DNA from: Thiohalomonas denitrificans
GTDB lineage: Bacteria; Pseudomonadota; Gammaproteobacteria; Thiohalomonadales; Thiohalomonadaceae
DNA length: 64,000 nucleotides
Direction of reading: 5' to 3'
NCBI RefSeq assembly: GCF_900102855.1
Contig: NZ_FMWD01000002.1
Location: 186,001 to 250,000 of the forward strand
Shown here piece by piece: positions 32,855 through 40,986 of this stretch. The notes below the pieces were generated by a model. It was not told the DNA's origin, made no database searches, and saw only the letters and a program-made list of their open reading frames with translations. The first letter of the stretch is position 1. Every line of letters begins with the position of its first letter. The translations under genes and the position numbers were made by a program.

Positions 32855-35110
32855 GTGTCTGAGAACAAAACTGGAGCCTATATTTGCCAGGGCTGCGGCC
32901 TGGGCGAGCGCCTCGACACATCTCAGCTCGCCACCATCGCCAAGCGCGACGGCAAGGCCAATGAGGCCAAGGAGCATGAATTCCTCTGCTCCGCCGAAGG
33001 CGTGAAGATGATTCAGGACGACATCGACAACGAGGGCGTGAACAAGGTGGTCATCGCCGCCTGCTCGCGCCGCGCCAAGACCGACGCATTCCGTTTCGAT
33101 GGCGTAGCCATGAGCCGGGCCAATCTGCGTGAAGGCGTCATCTGGGTCCGTCCGGATAACGATGAGGTCCGGGAAACCACACAGGAGATGGCCGACGACT
33201 ACGTGCGCATGGCCTGCGCCGAAGTCAAACACATGAAGCTTCCGGAAAGCTCCGGCGAGCAGAGTCTCAACCGCCACCTGATGGTGGTTGGCGGCGGTAT
33301 CTCCGGCCTCACTTCGGCGATCGAAGCGGCCAAGGCCGGCTACAAGGTCGACCTGGTAGAGAAAAGTGGTGAGCTCGGCGGGCAGGTCGGCAAGCTCTAC
33401 AAGAGCGTGCCCCGCAAGAACGGCCTGCAGGGCTATGTGGATTCCGAAATCGGTGAGCTTATCGAGGCGGTCAACGCCAGTGACAACATCACCGTCCACC
33501 TGAACACCACGGTCGCCGGTACCGAGGGCGCGCCGGGACGTTTCAAGGCGGAACTGGCCACCGAAAGCGGCTCCACCAACAGCATTGAAATCGGTGCCAT
33601 CGTCCAGGCCACCGGGTTCCGCCGCTACGACATCACTCAGCTCGACAATCTCGGCGGCGGCAAGAGCCCCGACGTGGTCGACCAGGTGGGCTTCGAGGAG
33701 CTGGCCAAGGCTGCAAACGGCGGCACCATCAAGCGTCCGTCGGACGGCAAGGAAGTCAGCAATGTGGTCTTCGTGCAGTGCGCGGGCCAGCGTTCCGATG
33801 AGCCGGGTCACCTGAACTACTGCTCCGGCCACTGCTGCACCACCTCCATCAAGCAAGCCATGTACGTAAAGGATGCCGGTGGCGATGCCACCATCCTGTT
33901 CGATGACCTGCGTACCCCGGGTGCAACGGGCGAGGACTTTTACCGTGCCGGACAGGAGAAGGGTGTCGCCTTCTCCAAGGGCAAATGCACCTCGGTCGAT
34001 ACCAGCGGCGATCTCAAGGTCAACTTCAAGGACCTGATCCTCGATGAAGAGGCCGCCGCCAGTGCCGATATGGTGGTGCTCGCTACCGGCATGGTGCCGG
34101 CCAGCGGCCCCAACCCGTACCTGCAGCTGGAACTGGATGAGGCCAAGAAGAAAGAGGGCGAGGAGGAGAAGGTCATCAAGCTGGAGGCCGAGCTGGCCAA
34201 GGCGCCGGACTCGATTCTCAACCTGTCTTACCGGCAGGGTACCGATGTCCCGCACCTGAAGCACGGCTTCACCGACTCGCACTTCATCTGCTTCCCGTAC
34301 GAGACCCGTCGTACCGGCATCTACACCGCCGGCCCGGTGCGTCGTCCGATGGATACCGCCCAGGCGATCGAAGACGCCACCGGGGCTACCATGAAGGCGA
34401 TTCAGGCCTGTGAGAATGCCGCGCAGGGCCGTGCCGCCCACCCGCGTTCCGGCGACCTGTCGTTCCCGAGCTTCCGCAAGGAAGGCTGCACACAGTGCAA
34501 ACGCTGCACGGTGGAGTGCCCGTTTGGCGCCATCGACGAGGACGAGAAGGGTTACCCGCAGTACAACGAGGCACGCTGCCGCCGCTGCGGCACCTGCATG
34601 GGCGCCTGCCCGGTACGCGTAATCTCGTTCGAGAACTACTCGGTGGAGACCGTTGGCCAGCAGTTGAAGAACGTCGACATCCCCGACGAATTCGACGAGA
34701 AGCCGCGCATCCTGGTTCTTGCCTGCGAAAACGACGCCTATCCGGCGCTGGACATGGCCGGCATGAACCGCGAGGAGATCAGCCCCTGGGCCCGTATCAT
34801 TCCGGTCCGCTGCCTCGGTTCGGTGAACACCATCTGGATCACCGACGCCCTCAACAGCGGCTATGACGGCGTGATGCTGATGGGCTGTCAGAAGGGCGAC
34901 AACTACCAGTGCCACTTCGTCAAAGGGTCTGAAATGGCTCACTACCGCATGAGCAAGATCGACGACACGCTGAACCAGCTCAATCTCGAAAAAGAGCGTG
35001 TTCAGACCTACGAAGTGTCGATCGCCGACATCCAGCGCATACCGAAACTCATCAACGACATGGATAAAATGATCGTCGATGAAATCGGCATGAGCCCGTT
35101 CAAGTTCTAG
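32855..35110 (+). CDS. qmoB: QmoB, HdrA/MvhD-like flavin and iron-sulfur protein
   Basis: 751 residues, GTG start three bases after the qmoA stop with an AGGAGGGTT ribosome site. An N-terminal HdrA-like segment carries ICQGCGLGERL and then FLCSAEG. It is followed by an FAD fold (VVGGGISGLTSAIEAA, about 148-163), two [4Fe-4S] clusters (CTQCKRCTVECP around 545, CRRCGTCMGACP around 574) and a C-terminal MvhD-like [2Fe-2S] domain (about 610-751, containing VLACENDAYPALDMAG, RCLGSVNT, MGCQKGDNYQCHFVKG). This domain order is that of QmoB. It is probably bound to QmoA and the HdrCB pair. Confidence 0.92.
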   Translation: MSENKTGAYICQGCGLGERLDTSQLATIAKRDGKANEAKEHEFLCSAEGVKMIQDDIDNEGVNKVVIAACSRRAKTDAFRFDGVAMSRANLREGVIWVRPDNDEVRETTQEMADDYVRMACAEVKHMKLPESSGEQSLNRHLMVVGGGISGLTSAIEAAKAGYKVDLVEKSGELGGQVGKLYKSVPRKNGLQGYVDSEIGELIEAVNASDNITVHLNTTVAGTEGAPGRFKAELATESGSTNSIEIGAIVQATGFRRYDITQLDNLGGGKSPDVVDQVGFEELAKAANGGTIKRPSDGKEVSNVVFVQCAGQRSDEPGHLNYCSGHCCTTSIKQAMYVKDAGGDATILFDDLRTPGATGEDFYRAGQEKGVAFSKGKCTSVDTSGDLKVNFKDLILDEEAAASADMVVLATGMVPASGPNPYLQLELDEAKKKEGEEEKVIKLEAELAKAPDSILNLSYRQGTDVPHLKHGFTDSHFICFPYETRRTGIYTAGPVRRPMDTAQAIEDATGATMKAIQACENAAQGRAAHPRSGDLSFPSFRKEGCTQCKRCTVECPFGAIDEDEKGYPQYNEARCRRCGTCMGACPVRVISFENYSVETVGQQLKNVDIPDEFDEKPRILVLACENDAYPALDMAGMNREEISPWARIIPVRCLGSVNTIWITDALNSGYDGVMLMGCQKGDNYQCHFVKGSEMAHYRMSKIDDTLNQLNLEKERVQTYEVSIADIQRIPKLINDMDKMIVDEIGMSPFKF

Positions 35111-35123
35111 GGAGTCGTCATCA

Positions 35124-35759
35124 ATGAGCAACCTCAATCAGGCGATGATCGAGAAGTATCGGAGCAGCTTCCTCAAGGAGGTCGAGGCCAACGTCGAGGA
35201 AGGGCACTGGGTCAAGATGTGCATGCAGTGCGGTGTCTGTTCGGGCTCCTGCCCGCTCGGCCCTCACTGGGAGCACCCACCGCAGGAGCTCTTCATGATG
35301 ATCCGGGCGAATGAGCGCGAGGCAGTGCTCAAGTCCGATTCCATGTGGATGTGTACCTCCTGCTACAACTGCATGGCACGCTGCCCGCGCGGTCTGCCGA
35401 TCACCCACATCATGCACGGCCTCGCCACCTATGCGAAGCGGTTGAACCTGGTGCCGAAAAAGCAGCCCACGGCCGAGTTCGGGCAGATGTTCTGGGATTC
35501 GCTGTCCAAAACCGGCCGGGTCAACGAGTTGAAGATAGGCGTGGGCCTCTACTTCAAGGACGGCTTCGCGCAGGGTGTGAAGAACGCCATGGCGGGTCGG
35601 GAACTGGGTATGGCCATGATGAAGACCCAGCGAATGAACGCAATGGAGTACTTCGGTGGCCACAAGTGCAAGGACACCAGCGGTATCCAGAAGATGCTGA
35701 AGAAAGCGCAGGAATTCGAGGACCAGCAAATCACCCGGTTCGACGGGAAGGAGGGTTAA
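35124..35759 (+). CDS. hdrC: HdrC-like iron-sulfur subunit
   Basis: 211 residues. Two [4Fe-4S] motifs: CMQCGVCSGSCP (33-44) and CTSCYNCMARCP (77-88). It corresponds to HdrC, the small iron-sulfur subunit that passes electrons between HdrA-type flavoproteins and HdrB. In Qmo of Gram-negative sulfate reducers the C-terminal membrane anchor of QmoC follows this domain. Here the chain ends after a soluble C-terminus, so no anchor is present. The gene is 14 bases after qmoB. Confidence 0.9.
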   Translation: MSNLNQAMIEKYRSSFLKEVEANVEEGHWVKMCMQCGVCSGSCPLGPHWEHPPQELFMMIRANEREAVLKSDSMWMCTSCYNCMARCPRGLPITHIMHGLATYAKRLNLVPKKQPTAEFGQMFWDSLSKTGRVNELKIGVGLYFKDGFAQGVKNAMAGRELGMAMMKTQRMNAMEYFGGHKCKDTSGIQKMLKKAQEFEDQQITRFDGKEG

Positions 35760-35763
35760 CCCG

Positions 35764-36666
35764 ATGGCGAAGAAAGAATACTCCTTCTATCCCGGCTGCT
35801 CGTCGCAGAAGAAGGCGTCGGCCGACAATTATCTGCGCTCCACGTATTCGATGTGCGATGCGCTCGATATCAAGCTGAACGAAATCGACGACTGGAACTG
35901 CTGCGGCGCCTCCATCGGCTATGCCGGCGGCGGCGAGGTCCCGCGTATCGCGCTTTCGGCGCGTAACGTGGCGCTCTCGGCGCAGCAGAACCCGGACCAG
36001 GACATGATCGCCACCTGCGCCGCCTGCTGGCTCTCCACCCGCGAAGCACAGGAACGCATCGAAGAGAATGACAAGGTGCGCGAAGGCGTCAATGCGGCAC
36101 TGGACGAAATTGGCCTGAAGATCGAAGGCCAGCAGCCCAAGGCCCGGCACATGGTCGAGGCGCTCATCGAGGACATCGGGTTCGACGAGCTGGCCAGTGG
36201 TGTTCAGAAGCCGCTGGAGGGCATCAAGATTGCCGGCTACGTGGGTTGTCAGACCAACCGCCCGTTCGGTATCGCCGGCGAGTCCTTCGAAAATCCCAAG
36301 TACCTCGACCACATGATCGAGAGCATGGGAGCGCAGGCGGTGGACCGCTATGACAAGAAGGTGGCCTGCTGCTCCGGCGCGCTGATGTTTTCCGAACCGG
36401 AAAAAGGCCACGCGTTGGTCAAGGACATCATCGAGGCGGCCTACGATGGCGGCGCCGACATGATCGTCACACCGTGTCCGCTGTGCCAGATGAACGTCGA
36501 GTCCTACCAGAAGGAGATCAACAAGACGTTCAAGACCAAATTCGAGATGCCGGTCGTCTACTACAGTCAGCTCATCTCGGTGGCCTATGGCAAGTCGGCG
36601 AAGGAGTCGGCACTGGACGGACAGATCATTCCCGCCAAACAGCTGGAAGACGTTACCAAAAAGTAA
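35764..36666 (+). CDS. hdrB: HdrB-like CCG-domain subunit
   Basis: 300 residues with two CCG domains. The first holds Cys12 (YPGCSSQ), NCCGAS (Cys46-47) and TCAACW. The second holds VGCQTNRP, ACCSGALMF and CPLCQMN. Such Cys sets bind the noncubane iron-sulfur clusters of heterodisulfide reductase. Here it replaces the fused QmoC protein. Gap to hdrC is 4 bases. A strong terminator follows, so the operon is qmoA-qmoB-hdrC-hdrB. Whether it interacts with quinone directly is not visible. Confidence 0.9.
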   Translation: MAKKEYSFYPGCSSQKKASADNYLRSTYSMCDALDIKLNEIDDWNCCGASIGYAGGGEVPRIALSARNVALSAQQNPDQDMIATCAACWLSTREAQERIEENDKVREGVNAALDEIGLKIEGQQPKARHMVEALIEDIGFDELASGVQKPLEGIKIAGYVGCQTNRPFGIAGESFENPKYLDHMIESMGAQAVDRYDKKVACCSGALMFSEPEKGHALVKDIIEAAYDGGADMIVTPCPLCQMNVESYQKEINKTFKTKFEMPVVYYSQLISVAYGKSAKESALDGQIIPAKQLEDVTKK

Positions 36667-36698
36667 ACAATAAATACGAACCAAAAATGAAGACGTTC

Positions 36699-36726
36699 AA
36701 CGCCCCCGCAAGGGGGCGTTTTTTTT
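36699..36726 (+). terminator. Terminator of the qmoAB-hdrCB operon
   Basis: AACGCCCCC-GCAA-GGGGGCGTT followed by eight T. Confidence 0.95.
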
Positions 36727-36796
36727 ACTCCTTTGCTTGAAGAGCCTTGTTGTACTACTCAGTTAGTTGTTGCTCTTCTCCCACAAAGGAACCCCG

Positions 36797-37168
36797 ATGG
36801 CACCACACCCTTCCCATGCTGCCTTAACGCTTCTTTTCTTTATCCTGCCGCTGGCAGCCGATCCCGGGGTGGTCAGGACCTCCGAGCTTTCGGAGAAGAG
36901 TTCCGTGCGCATCAGTTCACCGGTAGATGGCCAGAAATTGCCACCCGGCACGGCCGTCGAGATCGAGTACAAGGCCACCTTGGGCTTCAAGGCACGTTAC
37001 ATTGAGCTACAGTTGGAGGGACGGCCGCCGGTGGTGGTGAAGGAGCCTGAAGGAAGCCATCAATTCGCGGAACTCGAGCCGGGAAGATACCGGATCCGGG
37101 CAACGCTTCTGAACCGTGCTCACGCAGATCTGGGCGTCGAAGACAGCGTCACCATCACAGTCGAATAG
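36797..37168 (+). CDS. Small secreted protein with Ig-like features
   Basis: 123 residues from ATG 36797 with an AAAGGA ribosome site. An ATG at 36767 would add 10 residues. Signal peptide (ALTLLFFILPLAADPG, cleavage about 20-22). The mature part (VRISSPVDGQKLPPGTAVEI, YIELQLEGRPPVVVKEPEG, YRIRATLLNRAHADLGVEDS) is the pattern of a bacterial Ig-like beta-sandwich. The function is unknown. It precedes an OsmC gene by 24 bases. Confidence 0.6.
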   Translation: MAPHPSHAALTLLFFILPLAADPGVVRTSELSEKSSVRISSPVDGQKLPPGTAVEIEYKATLGFKARYIELQLEGRPPVVVKEPEGSHQFAELEPGRYRIRATLLNRAHADLGVEDSVTITVE

Positions 37169-37192
37169 CAGCGCCAGGAGCCTGTCCGACCC

Positions 37193-37567
37193 GTGAAAGT
37201 TATCCAGTACGCCGAAACGGATATCGAACTGACGGAGCTCTATCAGGCGGGATTCGATGTTGAACCAACAGATCCTGAAGCCCCCTTCAGTGCTCTGCAA
37301 CTGTTCGCCACCTCACTGGGACTCTGCACGTTTTCGGTGCTGACCGCCTACGCCGCGCATCTACAGGTGGATCCGGCAGGGATCCGCATCCGTTTGCAGT
37401 GGCAGTACAGTGAACACCCGATGCGGGTTTCGGATATCGATATGAGCATCGTCTGGCCCGATCTCCCCGCGGACCGGCTGGAGGCGGCCCAGCGGGCGGC
37501 GGAACACTGCGCTCTGCACCACACGCTCGCTCAGCCCCCGACGGTAAAGACCCGCGTCGATCGCTAA
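37193..37567 (+). CDS. OsmC-family peroxide/thiol protein
   Basis: 124 residues, GTG start. Typical OsmC positions: GLCTFSVLTAYAAHL (redox Cys44) and EHCALHHTL (second Cys, around 106). OsmC and Ohr reduce organic hydroperoxides through these cysteines using lipoyl or thiol donors. It is somewhat short for the family (about 135-140 residues usual), as its N-terminal strand is trimmed. The repeat arm AGGAGCCTGTCCGA is just before the start. The gene for a flavin disulfide-reductase-like protein follows 17 bases on. Confidence 0.85.
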   Translation: MKVIQYAETDIELTELYQAGFDVEPTDPEAPFSALQLFATSLGLCTFSVLTAYAAHLQVDPAGIRIRLQWQYSEHPMRVSDIDMSIVWPDLPADRLEAAQRAAEHCALHHTLAQPPTVKTRVDR

Positions 37568-37584
37568 CGTAACGGAGGTAGGGC

Positions 37585-38919
37585 TTGGAACACGTGGGTT
37601 TTGTCGTGCTCGGTGCCGGTTCTGCGGGTCTGGAAGCGGCGCGGACCGTGGCCGAGGCAGGCAAGCAGGTCATCGTCGTCGATCCGGGGCCTCCCGGCGG
37701 ACTCTCTTCGCTGGCCGGTTGTGACCCCAAAAAGGTCCTCGTGCGGGCATCCACGATCTATCAGCGCTGCCGCGAGGCGGATCTACACGGGCTCGCTGCC
37801 GCGCAGCCCGAGCTGACCTGGTCCCGGGTCATCAGCCGCAAGCACGGTTTTACCGATCCGGTACCGGAGCAGACGCGCAAGTTACTCGCAGCAATGCCGA
37901 ACGTCGAACTGCGGGAAGGGTACGCGCGCTTCACAGCGCCGAACGTGGTCTCGATACAGGGGCAGGAGATCAGTTTTGACGGCGCACTGATTGCCACGGG
38001 TTCGCACCCCCGCCCGCTGACACTGCAAGGCTTCGAGCACCTCAAGACCTCCGCCGATGCTCTCGACCTTCGCCAGTTGCCGGAGTCGATAGCGGTGATC
38101 GGCGGAGGAGTGGTTGCCATGGAACTCGGTCAGCTCTTCGCCCGACTCGGTGTCCGTGTGCATCTTCTGATTCGGGGAAATGCACTGCTCACGGCAATGG
38201 ACGCCGATCTCGTCTATCGTCTGCTCGCCGATAGTGACGCGCTAGGCATGCGCTTTCATTTCGAGACGGAAGCCACCTCCATTGAGACCGTACCGGACGG
38301 ATATCGTGTGATCGTCAACCGGGGTGAGCCACTGCGGGTCGGGTATGTACTGAATGCCGCCGGCCGGATCCCGTCGATTGAGAACCTCGCGCTGGAAGCG
38401 GCGGGAATCGAAACGGAAGACTCACGGCTCAAAGTCGATGACTATCTTTGCACCACCAATGCCTGCGTCTGGGCCGCGGGCGATGCCCACGGTCGGATGC
38501 CGCTGACGTCGGTCTCCGGCTACGAAGGGCGCCTGGCAGCGGACCACTTTTTGCACGGGCCGCGCTCGTCAGCAGACTACTCGAGCGTACCGATGGCGGT
38601 CTCCACAGACCCGCCACTGGCCAAGGTGGGCTTGCTGGAAACCGAAGCCAATAGGCTGGGGATCGCTTACGACACCGTCTTTCAGGTGATGGACGACTGG
38701 AGGTTGCTGCGTATCGAAGCGGAAGGACCCGGTACGGCCAAAGTGCTCTACGAAAAACATAGCGGCCGGCTGCTGGGAGCCCACCTGTACATGCCCCATG
38801 CCGATAATCTGATCAACCTTTTCGCCCTCGCCCAGCGCCACGGCCTCACGCGGTACGACCTCGGCGAGATGCTCTATGTCTACCCGACGCCGACCTACAC
38901 CATCCGTTCGTTGGTCTAG
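37585..38919 (+). CDS. FAD-dependent disulfide-reductase homologue with one catalytic Cys missing
   Basis: 444 residues, TTG start after GGAGGT. Pyridine nucleotide-disulfide oxidoreductase fold: FAD GxGxxG-like VLGAGSAGLEAARTVAEAG (8-26), NAD site VIGGGVVAMELGQLFARLGV (about 172-191), and C-terminal HADNLINLFALAQRHGL with YPTPTYTI. The redox motif CxxxxC is altered: in SLAGCDPKKVLV the second Cys (in GCDPKK) remains, but the first is Ser. The enzyme cannot form the usual disulfide, so it is not a classical dihydrolipoamide or glutathione reductase. It may use a flavin-Cys adduct or act as an NADH:acceptor oxidoreductase. Confidence 0.85.
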   Translation: MEHVGFVVLGAGSAGLEAARTVAEAGKQVIVVDPGPPGGLSSLAGCDPKKVLVRASTIYQRCREADLHGLAAAQPELTWSRVISRKHGFTDPVPEQTRKLLAAMPNVELREGYARFTAPNVVSIQGQEISFDGALIATGSHPRPLTLQGFEHLKTSADALDLRQLPESIAVIGGGVVAMELGQLFARLGVRVHLLIRGNALLTAMDADLVYRLLADSDALGMRFHFETEATSIETVPDGYRVIVNRGEPLRVGYVLNAAGRIPSIENLALEAAGIETEDSRLKVDDYLCTTNACVWAAGDAHGRMPLTSVSGYEGRLAADHFLHGPRSSADYSSVPMAVSTDPPLAKVGLLETEANRLGIAYDTVFQVMDDWRLLRIEAEGPGTAKVLYEKHSGRLLGAHLYMPHADNLINLFALAQRHGLTRYDLGEMLYVYPTPTYTIRSLV

Positions 38920-38954
38920 CAGGCTGTGGAGAAACGGCAGGCAGAGGGGTCGGC

Positions 38955-39554
38955 CTACCGGGTCGGTCCTCCGAAGCGACTCTCGAATGCCCATTCCGAA
39001 ACCGGCTTGCGGTCGGACGGCACCTCACGTTCCCGTAACGGCTCCGGCAGCTCTTCCACCCGCCCCGGCCGACCGATCGCCGCCATCGCCAGCACGTCAT
39101 GGTCATCCGGCACACCCAATTCCGTGCGTGCCCGCTGATAGTCGAACCCTTCCATGCCATGCACCACAAGGCCGTTGAGCGAACCCTGCAAGGCAAAATT
39201 TTCCCAGGCCGCGCCCGCGTCCAGCGCATGGGTTACCGCGGCTTTGCCATTATCGAACGTCTGTTTCGAGGCGATCAGTACCAGCGCCCCGGCACCCGAG
39301 GCCCAGCTCTGGTTGAATTCCACCAGCAAGCCGAAGAGTCGCTCCCATCCGACGGAGTCGCGAAGCGCGTAGACGAAACGCCACGGCTGATTATTGTAGG
39401 AGGACGGCGCCCACCGCGCGGCCTCGAACAGCAACATCAGTTCGGAACGCTCCACCGGGTCGCCCGACATAGCGCGCGGCGACCAACGATCCCGGAATAT
39501 CGGGTCGATAGGGTAGTCTGGGTGACGCACATCCCCAAGGTCGAAAATTCCCAT
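38955..39554 (-). CDS. Nitroreductase-family FMN protein
   Basis: 199 residues. N-terminal segment FRDRWSPRAMSGDPV (phosphate-binding Arg), then LLFEAARWAPSSYNNQPWRF, which is the family signature for FMN binding, and GAAWENFALQGSLNGLVVHGM, with a C-terminal AIGRPGRVEELPE. It reduces nitro groups or quinones with NAD(P)H. The gene is convergent with the flavin protein and has no near partner. Confidence 0.9.
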   Translation of the reverse strand: MGIFDLGDVRHPDYPIDPIFRDRWSPRAMSGDPVERSELMLLFEAARWAPSSYNNQPWRFVYALRDSVGWERLFGLLVEFNQSWASGAGALVLIASKQTFDNGKAAVTHALDAGAAWENFALQGSLNGLVVHGMEGFDYQRARTELGVPDDHDVLAMAAIGRPGRVEELPEPLREREVPSDRKPVSEWAFESRFGGPTR

Positions 39555-39678
39555 CAGTTCTCTCCCGCAAAGGCTTTCAACACCTGAAAAATAGCCGGAT
39601 AGGGAGGTTTTGCACGCGCAGGGGAGTCCGACGATGGCCGTGTCGCCGAGAGCCCTGGTACAGGGTCATTCAACTTCC

Positions 39679-39712
39679 AAAAAAAAGCCGCGATGGCGTG
39701 ATACATCGCGGC
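39679..39712 (-). terminator. Terminator of the cysteine-cluster gene
   Basis: Minus strand: GCCGCGATG / CATCGCGGC stem followed by TTTTTTTT. Confidence 0.9.
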
Positions 39713-39740
39713 TTCCAGGTGTGAATCGGAACGGGAGATG

Positions 39741-40628
39741 TCAGGCGATATCGACAGGCTCACTGGCAGGATCGTAGGCCTTCTCCTCAGAGCTTTCGGC
39801 CTGTTCCCTTGCTGCCTGACGTTCACGTTCTTCCAGCGCCTCGCGTGCCTCTTCGGTCACCGGAATGGTCTCTTCACCAAAGAGCACCTGCTGAAGAAAG
39901 CGCGACCCAAACTTCATCAGTTCGACATCGTCCTCAAGCAAGGTCTGGTAGAGCTCGTCATCGATCTTGAAGGAGCGATGAAATCCCTCGGAGCGAACAA
40001 ACTCCCGGAACCGATCCATGTCGTAACTGGCCATGAAAAACAGCTGCCGACTGCGCAGCGACGGCTTGCCGATGGCCGGGCCGGATGACTTCTTCTTGAG
40101 AATCAACTGTCGCCAGCCGCGGGCCAACTCGTCATAGTCCTCGAGGCCCTGTTCAGCCCGGTACTCGTCAATGGTGAGCTCGCGCTCTTCCCGGTGCCCT
40201 AGACAGTGCTCCTCCTTGACGACCGCAAAGGAGTTGGTGTCGGTGTATTCGTCCTGCCTGCGCATGGCGATGAGTGCAACCGGGTAATAGCGGCAGGCCG
40301 TCGGACGATCTTCATATACGGAGCAGCCCTCCTCGGTCATGAACTGACACTCGGTGGTCTCACCCCGGGTCTTGAATTTTACAGCGGCGATACCGTCCTT
40401 CTCCAGCTCGTACGGCACGGTGTACTCGCGCAGGAAATCCCACGACGTCATGCCCAAGCGCTGCTTCAGCCGAACGATATCGTAAGGCGTCAACGTGATA
40501 TCGATCGATTTGCAGCATGCATTGAAGCACTGAATGCCCTTGTAGCAGGCAAAACTGATTTTCTTGTCGCCGTCGTACATCTCCGGCACAACAGGGCTTT
40601 GAAACGGGGAAGAGCTGTTATCAACCAT
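39741..40628 (-). CDS. YkgJ-family cysteine-cluster protein
   Basis: 295 residues from ATG 40628 (GAGGTG ribosome site). Cys set: CYKGIQCFNACCKSID (about 28-43), CQFMTEEGC, then RPTACRYYP. This is the YkgJ/Fe-S or zinc-chelating cysteine-cluster domain, with a long charged C-terminal helix region (ALEERERQAAREQAESSEE). Its function is unknown. It is transcribed alone, on the aprBA strand but separated from aprA by its own promoter region and the aprA terminator. Confidence 0.75.
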   Translation of the reverse strand: MVDNSSSPFQSPVVPEMYDGDKKISFACYKGIQCFNACCKSIDITLTPYDIVRLKQRLGMTSWDFLREYTVPYELEKDGIAAVKFKTRGETTECQFMTEEGCSVYEDRPTACRYYPVALIAMRRQDEYTDTNSFAVVKEEHCLGHREERELTIDEYRAEQGLEDYDELARGWRQLILKKKSSGPAIGKPSLRSRQLFFMASYDMDRFREFVRSEGFHRSFKIDDELYQTLLEDDVELMKFGSRFLQQVLFGEETIPVTEEAREALEERERQAAREQAESSEEKAYDPASEPVDIA

Positions 40629-40928
40629 GGCTACACCTCGAGGAAAATGCGGGTCGCACAACCCGAGCCGAGAGTACGGCCGTCTGAGGAAATGTCCTTC
40701 TGCGGACAGGAGACAAGCGGGGGCGTGCGTAGTATCGGAACATCCGGCAAAGGATATCTGCGGCGTGTCGTGACTTCCAGTGTGGAAAGTCCATGAGACA
40801 GAATCCGCAGAGGATAACCGCAGCAGGGTTGTCAATCAAGTCCATTTTGCCACATCCGGCCGATTCGGAAAAACGGCAGCCTGCCTTCGGTCACCGGGGC
40901 GTTTGCGGCCTGCAAATTGCGCTTTCCA

Positions 40929-40960
40929 TAAAAAAGGCCGGGTGGCAATGCCACCCGGCC
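40929..40960 (-). terminator. Terminator of the aprBA operon
   Basis: Minus strand: GGCCGGGTGGC-ATT-GCCACCCGGCC followed by six T. Confidence 0.95.
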
Positions 40961-40986
40961 CCTTCAAGCCATCTCAGGCTGTTCGC

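Noticed and set aside
31562-35137. Very long antisense open frame (about 1190 codons) opposite qmoAB
   Set aside because: It mirrors the codon structure of qmoA and qmoB, which have clear family motifs. It is a GC-driven shadow without domain features.
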